From the NCBI GenBank assembly GCA_023101725.1, contig JALJCO010013447.1, forward strand, positions 383,001-447,000: DNA of 64,000 nucleotides, read 5' to 3'. The DNA is from Atherinomorus stipes. Its lineage: Eukaryota > Chordata > Actinopteri > Atheriniformes > Atherinidae. The notes beneath the pieces were generated by a model. That model searched no databases and was not told the DNA's origin. It saw only the letters and a program-made list of their open reading frames with translations. This document shows, piece after piece, positions 1 through 11,900 of this stretch. The translations under genes were made by a program, and so were the position numbers. The stretch's first letter is position 1. Every line of letters starts with the position of its first letter.

Positions 1-1343
1 CCAGTCTGGACCTGGTTCCACTCTGGACCTGGTTCCACTCTTGACCTGGATCCACTCTGGACCTGGTTCCAGTCTGGACCTGGTTCCACTCTGGACCTGG
101 ATCCACTCTGGACCTGATTCCAGTCTGGACCTGGTTCCACTCTGGACCTGGTTCCACTCTTGACCTGGATCCACTCTGGACCTGGTTCCAGTCTGGACCT
201 GGTTCCACTCTGGACCTGGTTCCACTCTGGACCTGGTTCCAGTCTGGACCTGGTTCTACTCTGGACCTGGTTCCACTCTTGACCTGGATCCACTCTGGAC
301 CTGGTTCCACTCTTGACCTGGATCCACTCTGGACCTGGATCTACTCTGGACCTGGATCTACTCTGGACCTGGTTCCAGTCTGGACCTGGTTCCACTCTGG
401 ACCTGGTTCCACTCTTGACCTGGATCCACTCTGGACCTGGTTCCAGTCTGGACCTGGTTCCACTCTGTACCTGGTTCCACTCTGGACCTGGTTCCACTCT
501 TGACCTGGATCCACTCTGGACCTGGTTCCACTCTTGACCTGGATCCAGTCTGGACCTGGTTCCACTCTGGACCTGGTTCCAGTCTGGACCTGGTTCCAGT
601 CTGACCTGGTTCCACTGGACCTGGTTCCACTCTTGACCTGGATCCACTCTGGACCTGGATCTACTCTGGACCTGGATCCACTCTGGACCTGGTTCCACTC
701 TTGACCTGGATCCACTCTGGAACTGGATCTACTCTGGACCTGGATCTACTCTGGACCTGGATCTACTCTGGACCTTGTTCTACTTTGGACCTTGTTCTAC
801 TTTGGACCTGGTTCCACTCTGGACCTGGTTCCACTCTGGACCTGGTTCCACTCTTGACCTGGTTCCACTCTGGACCTGGTTCCAGTCTGGACCTGGTTCC
901 ACTTTGGACCTGGTTCCAGTCTGGACCTGGTTCCACTTTGGACCTGGTTCCAGTCTGGACCTGGATCTACTCTGGACCTGGTTCCAGTCTAGACCTGGTT
1001 CCACTTTGGACCTTGTTCTACTTTGGACCTTGTTCTACTTTGGACCTGGTTCCACTCTGGACCTGGTTCCACTCTGGACCTGGTTCCAGTCTGGACCTGG
1101 TTCCACTTTGGACCTGGTTCCAGTCTGGACCTGGATCCACTCTGGACCTGGATCCAGTCTGGACCTGGTTCTACTCTGGACTTGGTTCCAGTCTGGACCT
1201 GGATCTACTCTGGACCTGGATCTACTCTGGACCTGGATCCACTCTGGACCTGGTTCCAGTCTGGACCTGGTTCCACTCTGGACCTGGTTCCACTCTGGAC
1301 CTGGTTCCAGTCTGGACCTGGTTCCAGTCTGGACCTTGTTCCA
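1..1343. repeat. 17-bp minisatellite, about 79 copies
   Basis: Unit CTGGACCTGGTTCCACT with recurring variants (GTTCCAGT, GATCCACT, GATCTACT, and CTTGTTCTACTTTG near 780 and 1015). The period of 17 is not a multiple of 3, so translations repeat every 17 residues and stay open in several frames on both strands; those frames are not genes. The array runs off the left edge of the window and ends against the LINE endonuclease relic near 1345. It lies upstream of the first visible rnf31 exon, presumably in an rnf31 intron. Confidence 0.97.
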
Positions 1344-2160
1344 CTGTGGAGTTGCTCCGGGTGAGAGGCGGCGAGCGGGGGTGGGCATACTCGTTGCCCC
1401 CCGGCTCGGAGCCTGTACGTTGGGGTTGTCTCCAGTGGACGAAAGGGTAGCCTCCCTCCGCCTCCGGGTGGGGGGACGGGTCCTGACTGATGTTTGTGTC
1501 TATGCACCGAACAGCAGTTCAGAGTACCCCCCCTTTCTGGAGTCTTTGGACGACGTGTTGGAAAGCGCGCCTTCCGGGGACTCCATCGTTCTGCTGGGGG
1601 ACTTTAATGCTCACGTGGGCAACGACAGTGAGACCTGGAGAGGCGTGATCGGGAGGAACGGCCCCCCTGATCTGAACCCAAGCGGTGTTTTGTTGTTGGA
1701 CTTCTGTGCTCATCATGGATTGTCCATAACAAATACCATGTTCAGACATAAGAGTGTCCACATGTCCACATGTCCACCTGCATCAGGACACCTTAGGCCG
1801 CAGTTCCATGATCAACTTCGTAGTCGTGTCATCGGACTTGCGGCCCCTTATCCTGGACACCCGGGTGAAGAGAGGGGCGGAGCTTCCACTGATCACCACC
1901 TGGTGGTGAGTGGGCTCAGATGGTGGGGGAGGATGCCAGGGCTCAGATGGTGGAGGAGGTTGCCAGTCAGACCTGGCAGGCCCAAACGTGTCATGAGGGT
2001 CTGCTGGGAACGTTTGGCTGAGTCCCCTGTCAGGGAGAGCTTTAACTCCCACCTCCGGGAGAGCTGCACCCATGTTCTAAGGGAGGTGGGGGACATTGAG
2101 GTTGTCGGTGCCTGTCGTGGCGGTAACCCCCAAACTCGCTGGTGGACACCAGCGATGAGG
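1342..2160 (+). pseudogene. Non-LTR retrotransposon endonuclease fragment (RTE-like LINE), broken
   Basis: This is a relic of the apurinic/apyrimidinic-type endonuclease domain that opens LINE ORF2. It reads [20 protein letters not shown], then VCVYAPN, then the diagnostic [20 protein letters not shown] (about 1594-1650), then [18 protein letters not shown] and [10 protein letters not shown] (about 1890-1917), the usual SDH-equivalent end of the domain. Between about 1760 and 1885 the frame is shifted and later restored, so the gene is dead. A further piece reading [18 protein letters not shown] (about 2107-2160) follows after an apparent internal deletion, and the 18-bp array begins immediately after it. 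No reverse transcriptase follows. The RTE assignment rests on recalled similarity to common fish LINEs. That this is a LINE endonuclease is much surer than its clade. Confidence 0.85.
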
Positions 2161-5100
2161 GTCATCCTCATCCATGATGTCATCCTCATCCATGATGTCA
2201 TCCTCATCCATGATATCATCCACATCCCTGATGTCATCCTCATCCATGATGTCATCCTCATCCCTGATGTCATCCTCATCCCTGATGTCATCCACATCCC
2301 TGATGTCATCCTCATCCCTGATGTCATCCTCATCCATGATGTCATCCTCATCCATGATGTCATCCACATCCCTGATGTCATCCTCATCCCTGATGTCATC
2401 CTCATCCATGATGTCATCCTCATCCATGATGTCTTCCACATCCCTGATGTCATCCTCATCCCTGATGTCATCCTCATCCATGATGTCATCCACATCCCTG
2501 ATGTCATCCTCATCCCTGATGTCATCCTCATCCATGATGTCATCCACATCCCTGATGTCATCCTCATCCCTGATGTCATCCTCATCCATGATGTCATCCT
2601 CATCCATGATGTCATCCTCATCCATGATGTCATCCACATCCCTGATGTCATCCTCATCCCTGATGTCATCCACATCCCTGATGTCATCCTCATCCATGAT
2701 ATCATCCTCATCCCTGATGTCATCCTCATCCCTGATGTCATCCACATCCCTGATGTCATCCTCATCCCTGATGTCATCCTCATCCATGATGTCATCCTCA
2801 TCCATGATGTCATCCACATCCCTGATGTCATCCTCATCCCTGATGTCATCCTCATCCATGATGTCATCCTCATCCATGATGTCATCCACATCCCTGATGT
2901 CATCCTCATCCATGATGTCATCCACATCCCTGATCTCATCCTCATCCATGATGTCATCCTCATCCCTGATGTCATCCTCATCCGTGATGTCATCCACATC
3001 CCTGATGTCATCCTCATCCGTGATGTCATCCACATCCCTGATGTCATCCTCATCCATGATGTCATCCACATCCCTGATGTCATCCTCATCCATGATGTCA
3101 TCCACATCCCTGATGTCATCCTCATCCATGATGTCATCCTCATCCATGATGTCATCCACATCCATGATGTCATCCTCATCCATGATGTCATCCACATCCC
3201 TGATGTCATCCTCATCCCTGATGTCATCCACATCCCTGATGTCATCCTCATCCATGATGTCATCCACATCCCTGATGTCATCCTCATCCATGATGTCATC
3301 CTCATCCCTGATGTCATCCTCATCCATGATGTCATCCTCATCCCTGATGTCATCCTCATCCCTGATGTCATCCACATCCCTGATGTCATCCTCATCCATG
3401 CTGTCATCCTCATCCATGATGTCATCCACATCCCTGATGTCATCCTCATCCCTGATGTCATCCACATCCCTGATGTCATCCTCATCCATGATGTCATCCT
3501 CATCCATGATGTCATCCACATCCCTGATGTCATCCACATCCATGATGTCATCCTCATCCCTGATGTCATCCACATCCATGATGTCATCCTCATCCATGAT
3601 GTCATCCTCATCCATGATGTCATCCTCATCCATGATGTCATCCACATCCCTGATGTCATCCACATCCATGATGTCATCCTCATCCCTGATGTCATCCACA
3701 TCCATGATGTCATCCTCATCCATGATGTCATCCACATCCCTGATGTCATCCTCATCCATGATGTCATCCACATCCCTGATGTCATCCACATCCATGATGT
3801 CATCCTCATCCCTGATGTCATCCACATCCATGATGTCATCCACATCCCTGATGTCATCCTCATCCATGATGTCATCCTCATCCATGATGTCATCCTCATC
3901 CATGATGTCATCCACATCCCTGATGTCATCCTCATCCATGATGTCATCCTCATCCATGATGTCATCCTCATCCCTGATGTCATCCTCATCCATGATGTCA
4001 TCCACATCCCTGATGTCATCCACATCCCTGTCATCCTCAACCATGATGTCATCCACATCCCTGATGTCATCCACATCCATGATGTCATCCTCATCCCTGA
4101 TGTCATCCTCATCCATGATGTCATCCTCATCCCTGATGTCATCCTCATCCATGATGTCATCCTCATCCCTGATGTCATCCACATCCCTGATGTCATCCAC
4201 ATCCCTGATGTCATCCTCATCCATGATGTCATCCTCATCCATGATGTCATCCACATCCTGATGTCATCCTCATCCATGATGTCATCCTCATCCATGATGT
4301 CATCCACATCCCTGATGTCATCCACGTCCCTGATGTCATCCTCATCCATGATGTCATCCTCATCCATGATGTCATCCACATCCCTGATGTCTCCTCATCC
4401 ATGATGTCATCCTCATCCATGATGTCATCCACATCCCTGATGTCATCCTCATCCATGATGTCATCCTCATCCCTGATGTCATCCACGTCCCTGATGTCAT
4501 CCACATCCCTGATGTCATCCTCATCCATGATGTCATCCTCATCCATGATGTCATCCACATCCATGATGTCATCCTCATCCATGATGTCATCCTCATCCAT
4601 GATGTCATCCACATCCATGATGTCATCCACATCCCTGATGTCATCCACATCCATGATGTCATCCTCATCCATGATGTCATCCTCATCCATGATGTCATCC
4701 ACATCCATGATGTCATCCAAATCCATGATGTCATCCACATCCCTGATGTCATCCACATCCATGATGTCATCCTCATCCATGATGTCATCCTCATCCATGA
4801 TGTCATCCACATCCATGATGTCATCCACATCCATGATGTCATCCTCATCCATGATGTCATCCACATCCCTGATGTCATCCACATCCCTGATGTCATCCTC
4901 ATCCATGATGTCATCCACATCCCTGATGTCATCCTCATCCATGATGTCATCCACATCCCTGATGTCATCCTCATCCATGATGTCATCCTCATCCATGATG
5001 TCATCCACATCCCTGATGTCATCCACATCCATGATGTCATCCACATCCCTGATGTCATCCTCATCCATGATGTCATCCTCATCCATGATATCATCCACAT

Positions 5101-5306
5101 CCATGATGTCATCCACATCCCTGATGTCATCCTCATCCATGATGTCATCCACATCCCTGATGTCATCCACATCCATAATGTCATCCACATCCGTGATGTC
5201 ATCCTCATCCATGATGTCATCCACATCCCTGATGTCATCCTCATCCATGATGTCATCTTCATTCCTGATGTCATCTTCATTCCTGATGTCATGTATTAAC
5301 TGGAAT
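2161..5306. repeat. 18-bp minisatellite, about 175 copies
   Basis: The unit is GATGTCATCCTCATCCAT with two main variable sites: CTC or CAC at the middle, CCAT or CCCT at the end. This gives four common unit types in an irregular order. The period is six codons, so the minus strand reads as an acidic D/E hexapeptide repeat for over 700 codons and the plus strand as I/H/P or S/M repeats; these are translation artefacts. Small deletions near 4030, 4256 and 4391 shift the open frames. Each unit contains TGATGTCA, one transition away from the CRE palindrome. The array starts at the end of one LINE relic and stops about 12 bp before the next. Confidence 0.98.
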
Positions 5307-5317
5307 TAATGTAATTT

Positions 5318-6843
5318 ACTGTTACCTGTTTACATTACCTGTCCGACGAGGGGGTATAGTGTCCTCGACCATTGCTATACTCCGTTTAAGGATGCATATA
5401 AAGCCATGTCTCTCCCGGCTTTTGGTAAATCGGATCATGTTTCCATTCTACTGATTCCTCGTTTCATACAGAGATTGAAACAGACACTATCGGCAACAAC
5501 GCATGTCAGACGCTGGTCCAGCCAATCAGAGGGCATCCTGCAAGACGCCCTGAGTGACGTGGACTGGGAGATGTTCCGGATTAGTTCAGGAAGCCTTGAT
5601 GAGTTTGCTGATACTGTGATGAGTTTTATTGCTAAACTCATAGATGATATTGTCCCTTCAGTGCCTGTTAAAACATTCCCCAACCAAAAACCTTGGGTTG
5701 AGAAAACGATACGCAAAGGCTTAAAGGCCCGAACGGAGGCGTATAACAGCGGACTGACTTCTGGGGACATGTCAGTGTATAAAATCGCTTCCTACAAACT
5801 CCGAAAGATCGTGAAAGCAGCAAAAAGACAGTACAGGAGTAGAGTGGAGCTACAGCTGAGCGATGGTGACAGCAGGAGCGTGTGGCAAGGCCTGAAAAAC
5901 ATGATGGAATACAGAGGAAGGACATCTGCACCTGCTGCGGATCCCGCACTATTGGAGGATTTAAACACCTATTTTGCACGATTTGAAGACAATTATGTCT
6001 CTGGTACTGAGGCTGGTGCCAGCGAAATTGCCATGGGGGATCATGGGGATGAGGACCGCCCCCTCTCCGTCACAGAGCACGACGTGCGCCGGGTGCTGAG
6101 ACAGGTAAATGGCAGGAAAGCTGCGGGGCCAGATCAAATACCTGGCCGGGTTTTAAAGGCCTGTGCTGATCAACTGGCCCCGATCCTCTCTTGTATTTTT
6201 AATTTGTCACTGGCCCACTCTGTAGTTCCACAGTGTTTTAAAAAATCAACTATAATCCCTGTGCCCAAAAAGACCAATCCTGACTGTCTAAATGATTATC
6301 GCCCTGTGGCTCTTACTTCAGTTGTCATGAAGTGTTTTGAGCGTTTGGTCAAAAACTTCATATGCTCCTCCCTACGTGGTTCATTAGATCCTCTACAGTT
6401 TGCTTACAGACCAAACAGAAGCACTGATGATGCTATTTCCCATGTCCTCCATACCACACTCTCCCACCTAGATTCTGGCAAGGGAAGGTATGTGCGCTTG
6501 CTGTTTATTGATTACAGCTCAGCGTTTAACACGATCATACCTCATAGACTGGTTACTAAGCTGCAGGATCTTGGACTGAGCCGCTCCTTGTGTTCATGGA
6601 TCCTGAGCTTCTTGACTGCCAGGCCACAGGTGGTGAGGATGGGGTCACTCACCTCCACGCAACGCATACTCAACATCGGAGCCCCCCAAGGTTGCGTTCT
6701 AAGTCCCCTCCTGTACTCATATACACATGACTGTACAGCGCAACACAGCACCAACACCATTGTTAAATTTGCAGATGATACAGTGGTGGTAGGACTGATC
6801 TCTAACAACAACGAGACTGCCTATTTGACAGAGGTAGAGCAGC
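5318..6843 (+). pseudogene. LINE ORF2 fragment: endonuclease end plus reverse transcriptase (CR1/L2/Rex1 group), truncated
   Basis: Coding homology begins about 5340, upstream of the first ATG at 5406: the frame reads TRGYSVLDHCYTPFKDAYKA, then the endonuclease terminal motif SDH (about 5430). A linker follows, then reverse transcriptase with KAAGPDQIPGRVLKAC (about 6115), YRPVALTSVVMKCFERL (about 6298), LQFAYRPNRSTDDA (about 6397), FIDYSSAFNTI (motif A, about 6505), GAPQGCVLSPLLY (motif B, about 6678) and FADD (motif C, 6769-6780). A family member should go on with thumb and C-terminal regions. Here homology stops near 6843, and the frame runs into the 5' region of a different element, ending at 6935 with an unrelated tail. 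There is no endonuclease core and no 3' end, so it is 5'- and 3'-truncated. Group assignment is from motif style. Confidence 0.9.
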
Positions 6844-7981
6844 TGTCTGGTGTAAAAACAATAATCTGGGGGGAGCCTCAGCGCGCGCTAGTATGTAGAC
6901 GTGTCTCTCGCAAGCTCCAACAAGGTTGCTTTTAAAACTCGACATAAGTGTCAAAACAAGCCATTTGCATGTCTTAAAATTGTTTAGACACCGAACAATA
7001 GCTCTGGGACTGCAATGGCGGCTTCAAATACTCGGAACCAGTCGGCAAAACAACGGAACACCGCTCAATCAGGCATGTCGTCGGCTGCTGCGGCTAGCTT
7101 AGCTACACCCGAGACCACGACTAGCAGCAATATGCTAACACCACGGATGCTTACCGACTCGCTCAACTCCCTCCAGGACTCCCTATGTGCAAAGATTGGG
7201 GCGGACATCCAGACATTGAGAGCTGATATTAAACTGGATATTGACTCGGTGAGGAGCGAGCTATCTGCTGCAATCTCCAACCTGCAGGCCACCTTAACAA
7301 CCCATGACACCCGACTAAAGGAACTCGAAAAAGCCGCAGACTACACTGGCGACTGCACGACTGAGCTCCGCACTGCGGTGTCCCAACTTCAAGGTGATGT
7401 GAAGGAGCTGCAAGCGAAATGTGACGACCTCGAAGGCCGCTCCAGGCCAAACAATCTGCGGCGTACGGGTGTTGAGGAAGGACTGGAGAATGGTCAACCT
7501 ACACAGTTTGTGTCTGAACTTTTGAAAGAAGTCCTAAACCTGAGCGAAGCCCCGTTGCTAGACAGAGCCCACAGATCGCTCCAAGCTAAACCAAAACCCG
7601 GGGATCCCCCGCGTGTGATTATCATGCGTGTGCACTACACCCATACAAGAGATGAAATCTTGCGGAAATCCTCTCGAGACTCCCTGCTGTACAAAGGGAA
7701 GATGCTCCACACACACGAACACTCGCGGACCCCCCAAGCTTTTTAAGGTTTATGTACTAGTGTGTCCTATTTTAGTTTATTTATTATTGTGAGCGATGTT
7801 TTACTTTTGTATGTGTGTGTGTTGGGGGGGGGGGCACTTGAGGGTACTTTATGATATTTTTACTTTATTTTATTGTTCCATTGGTACAGTCGAGAGTTCG
7901 TTTTTTTTGCATTTCACTGCACTGTTTTGAACCTTGGTTTTAGCTTTGCATGTGACCAATAAACTTATCTATCTATCTATC
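6844..7981 (+). mobile_element. Second LINE remnant: 5' leader, ORF1, deleted body, 3' tail
   Basis: A junction at about 6844 joins the preceding reverse transcriptase to a leader (6844-7014), an ORF1 (7015-7746) and then an AT-rich 3' tail. The tail contains a G run at 7824-7833, an AATAAA at about 7958 and a terminal (TATC)n microsatellite at 7966-7981. No ORF2 is present between ORF1 and the tail, so the element carries a large internal deletion or is a composite. The tail segment (about 7912-7966) recurs almost exactly at 8587-8639. Confidence 0.7.
7015..7746 (+). pseudogene. LINE-1/Tx1-type ORF1 protein, C-terminally truncated
   Basis: This 243-codon frame has the layout of an L1-like ORF1 nucleic-acid chaperone. 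It has a Ser/Ala/Thr-rich head (residues 1-45), a coiled-coil region with heptad-like Leu/Ile spacing (about 48-145: DSLNSLQDSL, LRADIKLDID, LKELEKAADY, LQGDVKELQAKCDDLEGRSR), then the start of the RRM-like part (RSRPNNLRRTGVEEGLENGQ) and the conserved LLKEVL...LDRAHRSL segment (about 168-190). Family proteins continue with a full RRM and C-terminal domain. Here homology ends near residue 230 and the frame closes with an unrelated tail. The ATG at 7015 fits the family's usual short N-terminus. It is inside mobile-element debris upstream of the first visible rnf31 exon and is not a host gene. Confidence 0.8.
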
Positions 7982-8055
7982 TTACTGACCACCTCACCTC
8001 TTTCCCCGTTCTTCCTAAAAGTTTGCCGCCTCCTGCTTTTGGGTAGTTTTCTTTA

Positions 8056-8142
8056 CAACACACACACACGTACACGCACACACAAGCACACACATACAAG
8101 CACACGCACACGAACACACACACACGCACACAGACACTTCTT
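8056..8142. repeat. Imperfect (CA)n microsatellite
   Basis: CA-rich run interrupted by CG, AAG and GAA. It lies directly 3' of the GAA-type tail of the minus-strand LINE fragment at 8143-8601. Confidence 0.9.
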
Positions 8143-8601
8143 CTTCTTCGGCGGTCACTCGAGACGAGTATGACTGTCCTCTTCCATTTCCTATTTGTGG
8201 GTCCTCAGGTGGGCATAGAGACGGATCCGTGACCCACATATTTTTGTGCAATGAGAAGTAAATGGTGGGTTGTGGTCGTGCTGGGGCCTTTTTCTGCCTA
8301 TCCTTGCGGAGCTGTCGCTTTGATTCCGCAACACGCCGGAGTTCTTGTTCGTGAAGTGCAGCACCTTCCTGCACCGCTTCCCTCCATTGGTGCCTGTTCG
8401 GGGCAATGTGCTCCCAGTCAGGAGATGTGATGCCGAATTTTTTAAGGTTTGTTTTAATGTTGTCTTTGAAGCGTTTCTTTTGCCCGCCTGGGGCTCGCGG
8501 ACCCCCCATCAGTTCAGAGTAAAGAATTTGTTTTGGGAGACGGGTGTCGGCTCAGATGAGATGACCAGTCCATTGAAGTTGCTGCTGCATTATTTTCACT
8601 G
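8143..8601 (-). pseudogene. LINE ORF2 C-terminal end with zinc-finger-like tail, broken
   Basis: On the minus strand the sequence reads LQWTGHLI, an in-frame stop, then ADTRLPKQILYSELMGGPRA, GGQKKRFKDNIKTNLKKFGI and, after a frameshift, SRIRLYAHLRTHK ending in TAG at 8193-8191. This is the C-terminus seen in several LINE ORF2 families: a region after the reverse transcriptase followed by a C2H2-like finger. The stop and at least one frameshift make it a dead relic. After the stop come a short 3'UTR and a (GAA)n tail (8143-8152 on the plus strand as TTCTTCTTC). It sits between two copies of the same plus-strand LINE tail. Confidence 0.75.
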
Positions 8602-8639
8602 CACTGTTTTGAACCTTTGCATGTGACCAATAAACTGCG
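8587..8639 (+). repeat. Second copy of the LINE 3' tail
   Basis: The sequence TTTCACTGCACTGTTTTGAA and the following CATGTGACCAATAAACT repeat the tail at about 7912-7966, with a short internal deletion. The first copy is followed by (TATC)n, this one by a CA-rich run. Confidence 0.85.
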
Positions 8640-8822
8640 CACGCACACACACACATGAACACGCACATACACGAACACACACACAAACACACGCACAACA
8701 ATAACACAAAACAATAAACAACAATGATACAAAACAAAAACAATAAACAACAGTAAAACATAATAAAACAATAACACAAAACAATAAACAATAACAAATG
8801 ATAAAAACAAAAATAACCAGTA
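8640..8822. repeat. Low-complexity CA-rich then A-rich tract
   Basis: (CA)n with CG and GAA interruptions to about 8698, then AACAATAAAACA-like low complexity up to the first visible rnf31 exon. The exon's acceptor therefore sits in an A-rich context with a weak pyrimidine tract. Confidence 0.9.
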
Positions 8823-8839
8823 AAACCGGTCTGTTCCAG

Positions 8840-8938
8840 ATTCGTCACTATCTGCCTCCTCAGATCCATGAACTGTTCCAGAGGAAGCTCCGAGACCGGG
8901 TCCTGAGGGACATGGAGGACTTCTGCTGGTGTTCCCAC
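8840..8938 (+). CDS. rnf31: rnf31 exon: RING1-IBR linker and start of IBR
   Basis: 33 codons, phase 0 at the 3' end. Reads [20 protein letters not shown], then a segment ending DFCWCSH. It matches the HOIP stretch before the IBR, whose first zinc ligand is the Cys of WC. Acceptor CTGTTCCAG at 8831-8839 has a poor pyrimidine tract; donor GTAAGA at 8939. The 5' boundary could lie slightly upstream, because the frame stays open to 8798. Confidence 0.85.
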
Positions 8939-11900
8939 GTAAGACATCTGAGACCAGGACCAGGACGCTCAGATGGAGACCAGGATACCTCAGAGACATG
9001 GACACTCAGATAGAGACCGGGACACTCAGATAGAGACCAGGACACTCAGACATAGACCAGGATACCTCAGATAGAGACCAGGACACTCAGATAGAGACCA
9101 GGATACCTCAGATAGAGACCAGGACACTCAGATAGAGACCAGGACACTCAGATAGAGACCAGGACACCTCAGATAGAGATCAGGACACTCAGATAGAGAC
9201 CAGGATACCTCAGATAGAGACCAGGACACTCAGATAGAGACCAGGATACCTCAGATAGAGACCAGGACACTCAGATAGAGACCAGGACACTCAGATAGAG
9301 ACCAGGACACTCAGATAGAGATCAGGACACTCAGGAAGAGATCAGGACACTCAGATGGAGACCAGGATACCTCAGATAGAGACCAGAACACTCAGATAGA
9401 GACCAGGACACTCAGATAGAGATCAGGACACTCAGGAAGAGATCAGGACACTCAGGAAGAGATCAGGACACTCAGGAAGAGATCAGGATACCTCAGATAG
9501 AGACCAGGACACTCAGATAGAGACCAGGACACAGTTAGATAGAGACCTGGACACTCAGATAGAGACCAGGACACTCAGATAGAGACCAGGATACCTCAGA
9601 TAGAGACCAGGACACTCAGATAGAGACCAGGATACCTCAGATAGAGACCGGGACACTCAGATAGAGACCAGGACACTCAGACATAGACCAGGATACCTCA
9701 GACATAGACCAGGATACCTCAGATAGAGACCAGGACACTCAGATAGAGACCAGGATACCTCAGATAGAGACCAGGACACTCAGATAGAGATCAGGACACT
9801 CAGATAGAGACCAGGACACTCAGATAGAGACCTGGACACTCAGATAGAGACCAGGATACCTCAGATAGAGACCAGGACACTCAGATAGAGACCAGGATAC
9901 CTCAGATAGAGACCAGGACACTCAGATAGAGACCAGGATACCTCAGATAGAGACCTGGACACTCAGATAGAGACCAGGATACCTCAGATAGAGACCAGGA
10001 TACCTCAGATATAGACCTGGACACTCAGATAGAGACCAGGACACCTCAGATAGAGACCAGGATACCTCAGATAGAGACCAGGACACTCAGATAGAGACCA
10101 GGATACCTCAGATAGAGACCAGGACACTCAGATAGAGACCTGGATACCTCAGATAGAGACCAGGATACCTCAGATAGAGACCAGGACACTCAGATAGAGA
10201 CCAGGATACCTCAGATAGAGACCAGGACACTCAGATAGAGACCAGGATACCTCAGATAGAGACCAGGATACCTCAGATAGAGACCAGGATACCTCAGATA
10301 GAGACCAGGACACTCAGATAGAGACCAGGATACCTCAGATAGAGACCAGGATTCCTCAGATAGAGACCTGGACACTCAGATAGAGACCAGGATACCTCAG
10401 ATAGAGACCTGGACACTCAGATAGAGACCAGGACACTCAGATAGAGACCAGGATACCTCAGATAGAGACCTGGACACTCAGATAGAGACCAGGATACCTC
10501 AGATAGAGACCAGGATACCTCATATAGAGACCAGTGCTTCGTCCTAAATCGCATACTTGCATACTCTATACTCACAATCCCAAAGTGAGTACACTAACCA
10601 TACTATGTACTTTGTGGCTTAGTACGTGACTTTCAAGTATGCAGTGCTGTCCCAAATCGGATGCTCCCGTGTGGAGTACTCACCGGAAATTAAACACCGG
10701 TGTTGACTTCTTCTTCTATGGAAATTTTTGACCGGCGTACAGCCACAGCGCACCGCCGCCATCTTCTGCTGGCGCTTTTTACCGTTAAGTGTTTTTTTCT
10801 GGTTATTTCTCATCAGGAAAACATGAACATCCTTAGGGAAGCCTCACGCCGAAATCCCCGCCGGCATATTGATCTCCTCCTGCTATAGGGGATTATCACA
10901 TTTCCGCGTTCCGGTTTCCGGAAGTTGAAACATTTGGCACTTCCTCTTCCGGGCCATGTTAACAACAGCCGTTCCTGCTCTGTTACACTGTTTAAATCGG
11001 ATAAACTCCAAACATACTTAAGTTTTCATTCCAGACTGAAGTGATACTGGATCAAAAGCTGGATCAAACCGATCGATTTGCCGCGATGAAGGACCGAACT
11101 TTATAATAAAACACACGTTTGTTTGTCCCCGGTGGGGCACAACACCGGCACTTCACAGCATGCTAGCATTAGCCAGCTAACGTTTACTGACGTGCTTAAC
11201 ATTGTGCGTCTTAAAACACACAAACATCTGAAAATCGGGTCTGTACCCCCCGTTTCCAGTGGAACAACTGGGGACTGCCAAGAAAGGAGACGCTTTCAGA
11301 TGCTTGTGTGTTTTCAGCCGCACAAAGTTAGGCACGTTATCGAGCTGGCTAATGCTAACCTGCTAACAATAGTCCGCCAGCTACTACTCTGTTAAACTTT
11401 GTAAATCGGATAAACGCCAATGCCAAGTTTTCATTCCAGACTGAAGTGATGCTGAGGAAGAAGTGGATCAAAACGATCGATTCGCCGCGGTGAAGGACCG
11501 AACTTTATAATAAAACGACACACGTTTGTTTGTAGCCGGCAGACTGCGCAGTTGTGTTAGCAGGTTAGCATTAGCCAGCTTGATAACGTGCCTAACTTTG
11601 TGCGGCTGAAAACACACAAGCATCTGAAAGCGTCTCCTTTCTTGGCAGTCCCCAGTTGTTCCATTGGAAACGGGGGGGTACAGACCCGATTTTCAGATGT
11701 TTGTGTGTTTTAAGACGCACAATGTTAAGCACGTCAGTAAACGCTAGCTGGCTAATGCTAGCATGCTGTGAAGTGCCGGTGTTGTGCCCCACCGGCGACA
11801 AACAAACGTGTGTTTTATTATAAAGTTCGGTCCTTCACCGCGGCGAATGGATCGCTTTGATCCAGCTTTTGATCCAGTGTCACTTCAGTCTAGAATGAAA

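Noticed and set aside
775..4404. A 1209-codon plus-strand open frame
   Set aside because: It is a fusion of the 17-bp array, a frame-shifted LINE endonuclease relic and the 18-bp array. Its periodic peptides follow the DNA period and no single protein family spans it.
2077..5248. Acidic D/E hexapeptide 'proteins' on the minus strand
   Set aside because: All six frames of the 18-bp array are equally open and periodic; no start context, introns or conserved flanks.
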